A DNA stretch of 64,000 nucleotides from Aphelocoma coerulescens (lineage: Eukaryota; Chordata; Aves; Passeriformes; Corvidae). The stretch's first letter is position 1. Every line of letters starts with the position of its first letter. Of this stretch, positions 1-11,799 are shown one piece after another. Both the position numbers and the translations under genes were made by a program. Under the pieces are notes generated by a model, which was not told the origin of the DNA, ran no database searches, and was given only the letters and a program-made list of their open reading frames with translations. The stretch lies in contig NW_027183513.1 of NCBI RefSeq assembly GCF_041296385.1, forward strand, positions 335,634 to 399,633. The letters are read 5' to 3'.

Positions 1-467
1 CCAGCATCCCCACGGTCTGCAGAGCTCCCCGAGCTTCTGTGGTGTCACAGTGGAGGCAGGGTTGCATCAGGTTCCATAGCATCAGCACGGTCTCCAGGGC
101 TCCCAGAGGTTCTGTGGTGTCACAGTGGAGGCAGGGTTGCATCAGGTTCCATAGCATCACCACAGTCTCCAGGGCTCCCTGAGCTTCTGTGGTGTCACAG
201 TGGAGGCAGGGTTGCATCAGGTTCCATAGCATCAGCACGGTCTCCAGGGCTCCCAGAGGTTCTGTGGTGTCACAGAGGAGGCAGGGTTGCATCAGGTTCC
301 ATAGCATCACCACGGTCTCCAGGGCTCCAAGAGCTTCTGTGGTGTCACAGAGGAGGCAGGGTTGCATCAGGTTCAATAGCATCAGCACGGTCTCCAGGGC
401 TCCCCTGAGCTTCTGTGGTGGTGTCACAGAGGAGCCAGGCTTCCTTGTAGTTCCCCAGCATCACAAA
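1..467. repeat. Satellite unit, partial (right end)
   Basis: The window opens inside a unit just before its 75-bp block. Five canonical subrepeats are present and the partial unit ends at ACAAA (463-467), the sequence used elsewhere as the ERV target site. Confidence 0.95.
39..414. repeat. 75-bp minisatellite block inside the satellite unit (canonical five-copy form)
   Basis: Five tandem copies begin at GTGGTGTCACAG. Copies 1-4 are 75 bp and copy 5 is 76 bp. The copies can be told apart: 1 and 3 end CCCAGAGGTTCT, 2 ends CCCTGAGCTTCT, 4 has CACAGAGGAG and ends CCAAGAGCTTCT, and 5 has CAATAGC in place of CCATAGC. A degenerate sixth copy follows. The same block recurs once per unit (for example 2307-2682). 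Because the period is 25 codons, all frames stay open through it, giving artificial 25-residue repeat proteins. Confidence 0.95.
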
Positions 468-2735
468 GGCTCTCCTGGGAGCCACGGGTCACAAAGCACC
501 GTGGGCTCTGTGCAGCCCCGCTGTGTCACAATGGCCGCTGGCTTCCACGAGCCCCCGCAGTGTCCCAGTGGGCCCCGTGGCTTTAGGAGTGGGTGGCTGG
601 GAGTTGGTGCCAGCGGCTGGGGGAGCAGCAGCAGGGACTGTGTGTGGACAGTGCCATGGCCACTTGTGTGGCCACTGGTGTCTCTGTGCCAGGCACAGCC
701 GTGGTGTGTAACACCGGCTCTGGGTCCTTTGGCTGTGCAGGTGGCAGTCACGGCCTGGAGCAGGGCTGCTCCCGGGGGACAGCCTGGGGCAGGAGGCTGC
801 TGGAGATTCATTCCCCACACTCCTTGTCATGAGGTGCTCAGAGTGATTGGAAAGGCTGTTGGCAGCAGGCAGTTCTCTGGGTTCAAGCTGTGGAGCTGTC
901 AGCGGGAATGCAAAGGCCAAGCTGGTGAGCCTTTTGTCCTGGTGCCTTTAGTGTGTGAGCAGTCCCTGGTGCCGTTGTCTTTGGATCCTGAGTGTGGGAG
1001 AGGCAAGGCTTAGGATGGTGCGTAGAGCTGAGAAGGAAAGTGCCGAGAGCAGCGTGTGTGCTGCTGCTTTGAGGGGTGCAGTTGAAGTTGTAGGCAGCAA
1101 GAGCTTTCTCAGCTGGCCCTTTTGTGAGCTCTGCTTTTGCCAGATGACTTCCATCTTACCCTCTTACCATCTTAGCCTCTCATTTTTGCATATCCCAAAC
1201 CCCCTTCCAAACATCCAGCAGCTGCTTGTAAAGAAGAAGTCCTAGAACAAAAAGCCAGTGCTGCCTTTCATAGCCCCTTTGCTGTCTATGAAGTAGAGGA
1301 AAGAAGCTAGTGAGACGCACTTTCTTTCTCAACTCCATAGAGCGCATCCTTCTCTCAAGGTGGCAGAGTCCTTGGCGGAAGTGAAGCATCTGCAGCTGCA
1401 GTTCAGACTGAGAGATGTGCCAGGACAGGAAACATTTGCTGACCTTCCCTGTTCCCTGTGCAACATGATTCTCGCATCCCAGTCACTTTCACATACCTTC
1501 GGTATCCCTGAGTCCAAGCAGCTAAAGCTCACAGAGACAGAAGTGTCAGGAAGGAAAACGTTCCAAAAGCACCCCCTTCTCTTATCAGCATATAAATTGT
1601 GCACAACAGGCTGCGGCACCGAACCTTCCTTCTCAGATAGACATGCCATCACACTTTTCACTCTTGCAGCTCGGTTGAAAAGCTCCAGCAGCTGCTCCCG
1701 CAATAGCAAAAGGTTCTAGAAGTGAAAGCCAGTTTGGGGCTGCACCTTCTCCTTGCCGCATGTAAGCCACACCAAACTCCCTGATGCACTCTGTCCTCCC
1801 CTTCTCAAAGGAGTAGACGGTGGCATCAGGACACACCTGTGTCCCAGCAGCTGGGTGCCCAGCCGGGAGCAGGAGCAGGGCTGGGGCTGCTCCCAAAGTT
1901 GCCCCGCCCCAATGCCAGAGCCGGACATATGCTGAGGGGGGGCTGGATCAGGCTTTATTGTCCAGCTGCATGCCAGGAGTGAGCACAAAATCTACCTGCA
2001 TTCTCTGCAGCATGCCATCCTGGAGCAGAGCCATTGCCAAAGGAAGCCGTGAGCCCGTGCCAAGCCAGTGCCGGAGTGGGATCCTAGCAGCACCTGTGGA
2101 AGCCGGGAGAGAGGAGCCCACCTGGAGCAGGTTCGTGCAGGATTAATCATCCCGTGGCTTCCCACCAGGGTCCTGTTGCTTCCAAAAGGCCCCACAGTGT
2201 CACTGTGGCCCCTCGGTTCCACCAGGTTCCATAGCGTCACTGTGGTGCCCAGGGTTCCGTCAGCTTCGCCAGCATCCCCACGGTCTGCAGAGGTCCCCGA
2301 GCTTCTGTGGTGTCACAGTGGAGGCAGGGTTGCATCAGGTTCCATAGCATCAGCACGGTCTCCAGGGCTCCCAGAGGTTCTGTGGTGTCACAGTGGAGGC
2401 AGGGTTGCATCAGGTTCCATAGCATCACCACAGTCTCCAGGGCTCCCTGAGCTTCTGTGGTGTCACAGTGGAGGCAGGGTTGCATCAGGTTCCATAGCAT
2501 CAGCACGGTCTCCAGGGCTCCCAGAGGTTCTGTGGTGTCACAGAGGAGGCAGGGTTGCATCAGGTTCCATAGCATCACCACGGTCTCCAGGGCTCCAAGA
2601 GCTTCTGTGGTGTCACAGAGGAGGCAGGGTTGCATCAGGTTCAATAGCATCAGCACGGTCTCCAGGGCTCCCCTGAGCTTCTGTGGTGGTGTCACAGAGG
2701 AGCCAGGCTTCCTTGTAGTTCCCCAGCATCACAAA
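468..2735. repeat. Satellite unit U1 (2,268 bp)
   Basis: This is a modal-length unit with five subrepeats (2307-2682). It carries the variant AGAGGTCCCC in place of AGAGCTCCCC at 2293, shared with U5, U11 and U12. Landmarks repeated in other units are: the palindrome CTGCAGCTGCAG at 1390-1401, TATAAA near 1590, a run of seven G at 1936-1942, a minus-strand AATAAA at 1954-1959, and a 17-bp palindrome at 2192-2208. Confidence 0.95.
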
Positions 2736-5004
2736 GGCTCTCCTGGGAGCCACGGGTCACAAAGCACCGTGGGCTCTGTGCAGCCCCGCTGTGTCACAAT
2801 GGCCGCTGGCTTCCACGAGCCCCCGCAGTGTCCCAGTGGGCCCCGTGGCTTTAGGAGTGGGTGGCTGGGAGTTGGTGCCAGCGGCTGGGGGAGCAGCAGC
2901 AGGGACTGTGTGTGGACAGTGCCATGGCCACTTGTGTGGCCACTGGTGTCTCTGTGCCAGGCACAGCCGTGGTTGTGTAACACCGGCTCTGGGTCCTTTG
3001 GCTGTGCAGGTGGCAGTCACGGCCTGGAGCAGGGCTGCTCCCGGGGGACAGCCTGGGGCAGGAGGCTGCTGGAGATTCATTCCCCACACTCCTTGTCATG
3101 AGGTGCTCAGAGTGATTGGAAAGGCTGTTGGCAGCAGGCAGTTCTCTGGGTTCAAGCTGTGGAGCTGTCAGCGGGAATGCAAAGGCCAAGCTGGTGAGCC
3201 TTTTGTCCTGGTGCCTTTAGTGTGTGAGCAGTCCCTGGTGCCGTTGTCTTTGGATCCTGAGTGTGGGAGAGGCAAGGCTTAGGATGGTGCGTAGAGCTGA
3301 GAAGGAAAGTGCCGAGAGCAGCGTGTGTGCTGCTGCTTTGAGGGGTGCAGTTGAAGTTGTAGGCAGCAAGAGCTTTCTCAGCTGGCCCTTTTGTGAGCTC
3401 TGCTTTTGCCAGATGACTTCCATCTTACCCTCTTACCATCTTAGCCTCTCATTTTTGCATATCCCAAACCCCCTTCCAAACATCCAGCAGCTGCTTGTAA
3501 AGAAGAAGTCCTAGAACAAAAAGCCAGTGCTGCCTTTCATAGCCCCTTTGCTGTCTATGAAGTAGAGGAAAGAAGCTAGTGAGACGCACTTTCTTTCTCA
3601 ACTCCATAGAGCGCATCCTTCTCTCAAGGTGGCAGAGTCCTTGGCGGAAGTGAAGCATCTGCAGCTGCAGTTCAGACTGAGAGATGTGCCAGGACAGGAA
3701 ACATTTGCTGACCTTCCCTGTTCCCTGTGCAACATGATTCTCGCATCCCAGTCACTTTCACATACCTTCGGTATCCCTGAGTCCAAGCAGCTAAAGCTCA
3801 CAGAGACAGAAGTGTCAGGAAGGAAAACGTTCCAAAAGCACCCCCTTCTCTTATCAGCATATAAATTGTGCACAACAGGCTGCGGCACCGAACCTTCCTT
3901 CTCAGATAGACATGCCATCACACTTTTCACTCTTGCAGCTCGGTTGAAAAGCTCCAGCAGCTGCTCCCGCAATAGCAAAAGGTTATAGAAGTGAAAGCCA
4001 GTTTGGGGCTGCACCTTCTCCTTGCCGCATGTAAGCCACACCAAACTCCCTGATGCACTCTGTCCTCCCCTTCTCAAAGGAGTAGACGGTGGCATCAGGA
4101 CACACCTGTGTCCCAGCAGCTGGGTGCCCAGCCGGGAGCAGGAGCAGGGCTGGGGCTGCTCCCAAAGTTGCCCCGCCCCAATGCCAGAGCCGGACATATG
4201 CTGAGGGGGGGCTGGATCAGGCTTTATTGTCCAGCTGCATGCCAGGAGTGAGCACAAAATCTACCTGCATTCTCTGCAGCATGCCATCCTGGAGCAGAGC
4301 CATTGCCAAAGGAAGCCGTGAGCCCGTGCCAAGCCAGTGCCGGAGTGGGATCCTAGCAGCACCTGTGGAAGCCGGGAGAGAGGAGCCCACCTGGAGCAGG
4401 TTCGTGCAGGATTAATCATCCCGTGGCTTCCCACCAGGGTCCTGTTGCTTCCAAAAGGCCCCACAGTGTCACTGTGGCCCCTCGGTTCCACCAGGTTCCA
4501 TAGCGTCACTGTGGTGCCCAGGGTTCCGTCAGCTTCGCCAGCATCCCCACGGTCTGCAGAGCTCCCCGAGCTTCTGTGGTGTCACAGTGGAGGCAGGGTT
4601 GCATCAGGTTCCATAGCATCAGCACGGTCTCCAGGGCTCCCAGAGGTTCTGTGGTGTCACAGTGGAGGCAGGGTTGCATCAGGTTCCATAGCATCACCAC
4701 AGTCTCCAGGGCTCCCTGAGCTTCTGTGGTGTCACAGTGGAGGCAGGGTTGCATCAGGTTCCATAGCATCAGCACGGTCTCCAGGGCTCCCAGAGGTTCT
4801 GTGGTGTCACAGAGGAGGCAGGGTTGCATCAGGTTCCATAGCATCACCACGGTCTCCAGGGCTCCAAGAGCTTCTGTGGTGTCACAGAGGAGGCAGGGTT
4901 GCATCAGGTTCAATAGCATCAGCACGGTCTCCAGGGCTCCCCTGAGCTTCTGTGGTGGTGTCACAGAGGAGCCAGGCTTCCTTGTAGTTCCCCAGCATCA
5001 CAAA
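2736..5004. repeat. Satellite unit U2 (2,269 bp)
   Basis: One base longer than the modal unit because of an extra T at 2973 (CGTGGTTGTG). It also carries GGTTATAG at 3985 where the norm is GGTTCTAG. Both variants recur together in U6, four units away. Confidence 0.95.
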
Positions 5005-7272
5005 GGCTCTCCTGGGAGCCACGGGTCACAAAGCACCGTGGGCTCTGTGCAGCCCCGCTGTGTCACAATGGCCGCTGGCTTCCACGAGCCCCCGCAGTGT
5101 CCCAGTGGGCCCCGTGGCTTTAGGAGTGGGTGGCTGGGAGTTGGTGCCAGCGGCTGGGGGAGCAGCAGCAGGGACTGTGTGTGGACAGTGCCATGGCCAC
5201 TTGTGTGGCCACTGGTGTCTCTGTGCCAGGCACAGCCGTGGTGTGTAACACCGGCTCTGGGTCCTTTGGCTGTGCAGGTGGCAGTCACGGCCTGGAGCAG
5301 GGCTGCTCCCGGGGGACAGCCTGGGGCAGGAGGCTGCTGGAGATTCATTCCCCACACTCCTTGTCATGAGGTGCTCAGAGTGATTGGAAAGGCTGTTGGC
5401 AGCAGGCAGTTCTCTGGGTTCAAGCTGTGGAGCTGTCAGCGGGAATGCAAAGGCCAAGCTGGTGAGCCTTTTGTCCTGGTGCCTTTAGTGTGTGAGCAGT
5501 CCCTGGTGCCGTTGTCTTTGGATCCTGAGTGTGGGAGAGGCAAGGCTTAGGATGGTGCGTAGAGCTGAGAAGGAAAGTGCCGAGAGCAGCGTGTGTGCTG
5601 CTGCTTTGAGGGGTGCAGTTGAAGTTGTAGGCAGCAAGAGCTTTCTCAGCTGGCCCTTTTGTGAGCTCTGCTTTTGCCAGATGACTTCCATCTTACCCTC
5701 TTACCATCTTAGCCTCTCATTTTTGCATATCCCAAACCCCCTTCCAAACATCCAGCAGCTGCTTGTAAAGAAGAAGTCCTAGAACAAAAAGCCAGTGCTG
5801 CCTTTCATAGCCCCTTTGCTGTCTATGAAGTAGAGGAAAGAAGCTAGTGAGACGCACTTTCTTTCTCAACTCCATAGAGCGCATCCTTCTCTCAAGGTGG
5901 CAGAGTCCTTGGCGGAAGTGAAGCATCTGCAGCTGCAGTTCAGACTGAGAGATGTGCCAGGACAGGAAACATTTGCTGACCTTCCCTGTTCCCTGTGCAA
6001 CATGATTCTCGCATCCCAGTCACTTTCACATACCTTCGGTATCCCTGAGTCCAAGCAGCTAAAGCTCACAGAGACAGAAGTGTCAGGAAGGAAAACGTTC
6101 CAAAAGCACCCCCTTCTCTTATCAGCATATAAATTGTGCACAACAGGCTGCGGCACCGAACCTTCCTTCTCAGATAGACATGCCATCACACTTTTCACTC
6201 TTGCAGCTCGGTTGAAAAGCTCCAGCAGCTGCTCCCGCAATAGCAAAAGGTTCTAGAAGTGAAAGCCAGTTTGGGGCTGCACCTTCTCCTTGCCGCATGT
6301 AAGCCACACCAAACTCCCTGATGCACTCTGTCCTCCCCTTCTCAAAGGAGTAGACGGTGGCATCAGGACACACCTGTGTCCCAGCAGCTGGGTGCCCAGC
6401 CGGGAGCAGGAGCAGGGCTGGGGCTGCTCCCAAAGTTGCCCCGCCCCAATGCCAGAGCCGGACATATGCTGAGGGGGGGCTGGATCAGGCTTTATTGTCC
6501 AGCTGCATGCCAGGAGTGAGCACAAAATCTACCTGCATTCTCTGCAGCATGCCATCCTGGAGCAGAGCCATTGCCAAAGGAAGCCGTGAGCCCGTGCCAA
6601 GCCAGTGCCGGAGTGGGATCCTAGCAGCACCTGTGGAAGCCGGGAGAGAGGAGCCCACCTGGAGCAGGTTCGTGCAGGATTAATCATCCCGTGGCTTCCC
6701 ACCAGGGTCCTGTTGCTTCCAAAAGGCCCCACAGTGTCACTGTGGCCCCTCGGTTCCACCAGGTTCCATAGCGTCACTGTGGTGCCCAGGGTTCCGTCAG
6801 CTTCGCCAGCATCCCCACGGTCTGCAGAGCTCCCCGAGCTTCTGTGGTGTCACAGTGGAGGCAGGGTTGCATCAGGTTCCATAGCATCAGCACGGTCTCC
6901 AGGGCTCCCAGAGGTTCTGTGGTGTCACAGTGGAGGCAGGGTTGCATCAGGTTCCATAGCATCACCACAGTCTCCAGGGCTCCCTGAGCTTCTGTGGTGT
7001 CACAGTGGAGGCAGGGTTGCATCAGGTTCCATAGCATCAGCACGGTCTCCAGGGCTCCCAGAGGTTCTGTGGTGTCACAGAGGAGGCAGGGTTGCATCAG
7101 GTTCCATAGCATCACCACGGTCTCCAGGGCTCCAAGAGCTTCTGTGGTGTCACAGAGGAGGCAGGGTTGCATCAGGTTCAATAGCATCAGCACGGTCTCC
7201 AGGGCTCCCCTGAGCTTCTGTGGTGGTGTCACAGAGGAGCCAGGCTTCCTTGTAGTTCCCCAGCATCACAAA
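5005..7272. repeat. Satellite unit U3 (2,268 bp)
   Basis: Modal length with five subrepeats. No private variant was noticed, so it serves as a good consensus copy. Confidence 0.95.
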
Positions 7273-9518
7273 GGCTCTCCTGGGAGCCACGGGTCACAAA
7301 GCACCGTGGGCTCTGTGCAGCCCCGCTGTGTCACAATGGCCGCTGGCTTCCACGAGCCCCCGCAGTGTCCCAGTGGGCCCCGTGGCTTTAGGAGTGGGTG
7401 GCTGGGAGTTGGTGCCAGCGGCTGGGGGAGCAGCAGCAGGGACTGTGTGTGGACAGTGCCATGGCCACTTGTGTGGCCACTGGTGTCTCTGTGCCAGGCA
7501 CAGCCGTGGTGTGTAACACCGGCTCTGGGTCCTTTGGCTGTGCAGGTGGCAGTCACGGCCTGGAGCAGGGCTGCTCCCGGGGGACAGCCTGGGGCAGGAG
7601 GCTGCTGGAGATTCATTCCCCACACTCCTTGTCATGAGGTGCTCAGAGTGATTGGAAAGGCTGTTGGCAGCAGGCAGTTCTCTGGGTTCAAGCTGTGGAG
7701 CTGTCAGCGGGAATGCAAAGGCCAAGCTGGTGAGCCTTTTGTCCTGGTGCCTTTAGTGTGTGAGCAGTCCCTGGTGCCGTTGTCTTTGGATCCTGAGTGT
7801 GGGAGAGGCAAGGCTTAGGATGGTGCGTAGAGCTGAGAAGGAAAGTGCCGAGAGCAGCGTGTGTGCTGCTGCTTTGAGGGGTGCAGTTGAAGTTGTAGGC
7901 AGCAAGAGCTTTCTCAGCTGGCCCTTTTGTGAGCTCTGCTTTTGCCAGATGACTTCCATCTTACCCTCTTACCATCTTAGCCTCTCATTTTTGCATATCC
8001 CAAACCCCCTTCCAAACATCCAGCAGCTGCTTGTAAAGAAGAAGTCCTAGAACAAAAAGCCAGTGCTGCCTTTCATAGCCCCTTTGCTGTCTATGAAGTA
8101 GAGGAAAGAATTCTCTCAAGGTTGGCAGAGTCCTTGGCGGAAGTGAAGCATCTGCCAGCTGCAGTTCAGACTGAGAGATGTGCCAGGACAGGAAACATTT
8201 GCTGACCTTCCCTGTTTCCCTGTGCAACATGATTCTCGCATCCCCAGTCACTTTCACATACCTTCGGTATCCCTGAGTCCAAGCAGCTAGAAGCTCACAG
8301 AGACAGAAGTGTCAGGAAGAAAACGTTCCAAAAGCACCCCCTTCTCTTATCAGCATATAAATTGTGCACAACAGGCTGCGGCACCGAACCTTCCTTCTCA
8401 GATAGACATGCCATCACACTTTTCACTCTTGCAGCTCGGTTGAAAAGCTCCAGCAGCTGCTCCCGCAATAGCAAAAGGTTCTAGAAGTGAAAGCCAGTTT
8501 GGGGCTGCACCTTCTCCTTGCCGCTTGTAAGCCACACCAAACTCCCTGTATGCACTCTGTCCTCCCCTTCTCAAAAGGAGTAGACGGTGGCATCAGGACA
8601 CACCTGTGTCCCAGCAGCTGGGTGCCCAGCCGGGAGCAGGAGCAGGGCTGGGGCTGCTCCCAAAGTTGCCACCGCCCCAATGCCAGAGCCGGACATATGC
8701 CTGAGGGGGGGGCTGGATCAGGCTTTATTGTCCAGCTGCATGCCAGGAGTGAGCACAAAATCTACCTGCATTCTCTGCAGCATGCCATCCTGGGAGCAGA
8801 GCCATTGCCAAAGGAAGCCGTGAGCCCGTGCCAAGCCAGTGCCGAGGTGGGATCCTAGCAGCACTGTGGAAGCCGCGGAGAGAGAGGAGCCCACCTGGAG
8901 CAGGTTCGTGCAGGATTAATCATCCCGTGGCTTCCCACCAGGGTCCTGTTGCTTCCAAAAAGCCCCACAGTTGTCACTGTGGCCCCTCGGTCTCCACCAG
9001 GTTCCATAGCGTGCACTGTGGTGCCCAGGGTTCCCGTCAGCTTCGCCAGCAATCCCCACGGTCTGCAGAGCTCCCCGAGCTTCTGTGGTGTCACAGTGGA
9101 GGCAGGGTTGCATCAGGTTCCATAGCATCAGCACGGTCTCCAGGGCTCCCAGAGGTTCTGTGGTGGTCACAGTGGAGGCAGGGTTGCATCAGGGTTCCAT
9201 AGCATCACCACAGTCTCCAGGGCTCCCTGAGCTTCTGTGGTGTCACAGTGGAGGCAGGGTTGCATCAGGTTCCACTAGCATCAGCACGGTCTCCAGGGCT
9301 CCCAGAGGTTCTGTGGTGTCACAGAGGAGGCAGGGTTGCATCAGGTTCCATAGCATCACCACGGTCTCCAGGGCTCCAAGAGCTTCTGTGGTGTCACAGA
9401 GGAGGCAGGGTTGCATCAGGTTCAATAGCATCAGCACGGTCTCCAGGGCTCCCCTGAGCTTCTGTGCGTGGTGTCACAGAGGAGCCAGGCTTCCTTGTAG
9501 TTCCCCCAGCATCACAAA
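7273..9518. repeat. Satellite unit U4 (2,246 bp), indel-rich second half
   Basis: The first about 840 bp match the consensus. After 8110 a 44-bp segment is missing and more than a dozen 1-bp insertions or deletions follow (for example near 8131, 8154, 8216, 8289, 8549, 8577, 8671, 8701, 8791). This pattern is foreign to the rest of the array and suggests unpolished sequence. Confidence 0.93.
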
Positions 9519-11799
9519 GGCTCTCCTGGGAGCCACGGGTCACAAAGCACCGTGGGCTCTGTGCAGCCCCGCTGTGTCACAATGGCCGCTGGCTTCCACG
9601 AGCCCACCGCAGTGTCCCAGTGGGCCCCGTGGCTTTAGGAGTGGGTGGCTGGGAGTTGGTGCCAGCGGCTGGGGGAGCAGCAGCAGGGACTGTGTGTGGA
9701 CAGTGCCATGGCCACTTGTGTGGCCACTGGTGTCCTCCTGTGCCAGGCACAGCCGTGGTGTGTAACACCGGCTCTGGGTCCTTTGGCTGTGCAGGGTGGC
9801 AGTCACGGCTGGAGCAGGGCTGCTCCCGGGGGACAGCCTGGGGCAGGAGGCTGCTGGAGATTCATTCCCCACACTCCTTGTCATGAGGTGCTCAGAGTGA
9901 TTGGAAAGGCTGTTGGCAGCAGGCAGTTCTCTGGGTTCAAGCTGTGGAGCTGTCAGCGGGAATGCAAAGGCCAAGCTGGTGAGCCTTTTGTCCTGGTGCC
10001 TTTAGTGTGTGAGCAGTCCCTGGTGCCGTTGTCTTTGGATCCTGAGTGTGGGAGAGGCAAGGCTTAGGATGGTGCGTAGAGCTGAGAAGGAAAGTGCCGA
10101 GAGCAGCGTGTGTGCTGCTGCTTTGAGGGGGTGGCAGTTGAAGTTGTAGGCAGCAAGAGCTTTCTCAGCTGGCCCTTTTGTGAGCTCTGCTTTTGCCAGA
10201 TGACTTCCATCTTACCCTCTTACCATCTTAGCCTCTCATTTTTGCATATCCCAAACCCCCTTCCAAACATCCAGCAGCTGCTTGTAAAGAAGAAGTCCTA
10301 GAACAAAAAGCCAGTGCTGCCTTTCATAGCCCCTTTTGCTGTCTATGAAGTAGAGGAAAGAAGCTAGTGAGACGCACTTTCTTTCTCAACTCCATAGAGC
10401 GCATCCTTCTCTCAAGGTGGCAGAGTCCCTTGGCGGAAGTGAAGCATCTGCAGCTGCAGTTCAGACTGAGAGATGTGCCAGGACAGGAAACATTTGCTGA
10501 CCTTCCCTGTTCCCTGTGCAACATGATTCTCGCATCCCAGTCACTTTCACATACCTTCGGTATCCCTGAGTCCAAGCAGCTAAAGCTCACAGAGACAGAA
10601 GTGTCAGGAAGGAAAACGTTCCAAAAGCACCCCCCTTCTCTTATCAGCATATAAATTGTGCACAACAGGCTGCGGCACCGAACCTTCCTTCTCAGATAGA
10701 CATGCCATCACACTTTTCACTCTTGCAGCTCGGTTGAAAAGCTCCAGCAGCTGCTCCCGCAATAGCAAAAGGTTCTAGAAGTGAAAGCCAGTTTGGGGCT
10801 GCACCCTTCTCCTTGCCGCATGTAAGCCACACCAAACTCCCTGATGCACTCTGTCCTCCCCTTCTCAAAGGAGTAGACGGTGGCATCAGGACACACCTGT
10901 GTCCCAGCAGCTGGGTGCCCAGCCGGGAGCAGGAGCAGGGCTGGGGCTGCTCCCAAAGTTGCCCCCGCCCCAATGCCAGAGCCGGACATATGCTGAGGGG
11001 GGGCTGGATCAGGCTTTATTGTCCAGCTGCATGCCAGGAGTGAGCACAAAATCTACCCTGCATTCTCTGCAGCATGCCATCCTGGAGCAGAGCCCATTGC
11101 CAAAGGAAGCCGTGAGCCCGTGCCAAGCCAGTGCCGGAGTGGGATCCTAGCAGCACCTGTGGAAGCCGGGAGAGAGGAGCCCACCTGGAGCAGGTTCGTG
11201 CAGGATTAATCATCCCGTGGCTTCCCACCAGGGTCCTGTTGCTTCCAAACAAGGCCCCACAGTGTCACTGTGGCCCCTCGGTTCCACCAGGTTCCATAGC
11301 GTCACTGTGGTGCCAGGGTTCCGTCAGCTTCGCCAGCATCCCCACGGTCTGCAGAGGTCCCGAGCTTCTGTGGTGTCACAGTGGAGGCAGGGTTGCATCA
11401 GGTTCCATAGCATCAGCACGGTCTCCAGGGCTCCCAGAGGTTCTGTGGTGTCACAGTGGAGGCAGGGTTGCATCAGGTTCCATAGCATCACCACAGTCTC
11501 CCAGGGCTCCCTGAGCTTCTGTGGTGTCACAGTGGAGGCAGGGTTGCATCAGGTTCCATAGCATCAGCACGGTCTCCAGGGCTCCCAGAGGTTCTGTGGT
11601 GTCACAGAGGAGGCAGGTTGCATCAGGTTCCATAGCATCACCACGGTCTCCAGGGCTCCAAGAGCTTCTGTGGTGTCACAGAGGAGGCAGGGTTGCATCA
11701 GGTTCAATAGCATCAGCACGGGTCTCCAGGGCTCCCCTGAGCTTCTGTGGTGGTGTCACAGAGGAGCCAGGCTTCCTTGTAGTTCCCCAGCATCACATA
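9519..11799. repeat. Satellite unit U5 (2,281 bp), indel-rich
   Basis: Single-base indels are scattered through the unit, for example extra C in homopolymers near 10631 and 10804 and missing bases near 11311. It carries AGAGGTCCC at 11357, a variant shared with U1. Confidence 0.93.

Noticed and set aside
39..414. CRISPR-like array
   Set aside because: The copies are contiguous 75-bp tandem repeats without unique spacers, in eukaryotic satellite DNA.
1..467. Ribosomal DNA spacer or telomeric repeat
   Set aside because: No rRNA-like sequence and no TTAGGG tracts were seen anywhere in the window.
189..1013. 274-codon + strand open frame recurring in most satellite units, with 25-residue repeats
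   Set aside because: The length comes from the 75-bp period being a multiple of three. Opposite-strand frames are equally open, a 1-bp insertion in five units changes its end, and no recognised domain is present.
1360..1719. 119-codon + strand frame in the complex part of the unit, possibly a captured exon
   Set aside because: No recognisable protein, it overlaps a minus-strand frame of similar length, and it is broken in U4-U6. Not enough to call a gene.
3598..4257. 219-codon minus-strand frame in unit U2
   Set aside because: It exists only because a single C to A change at 3985 removes a stop; other units have two shorter frames here. No family resemblance was recognised.
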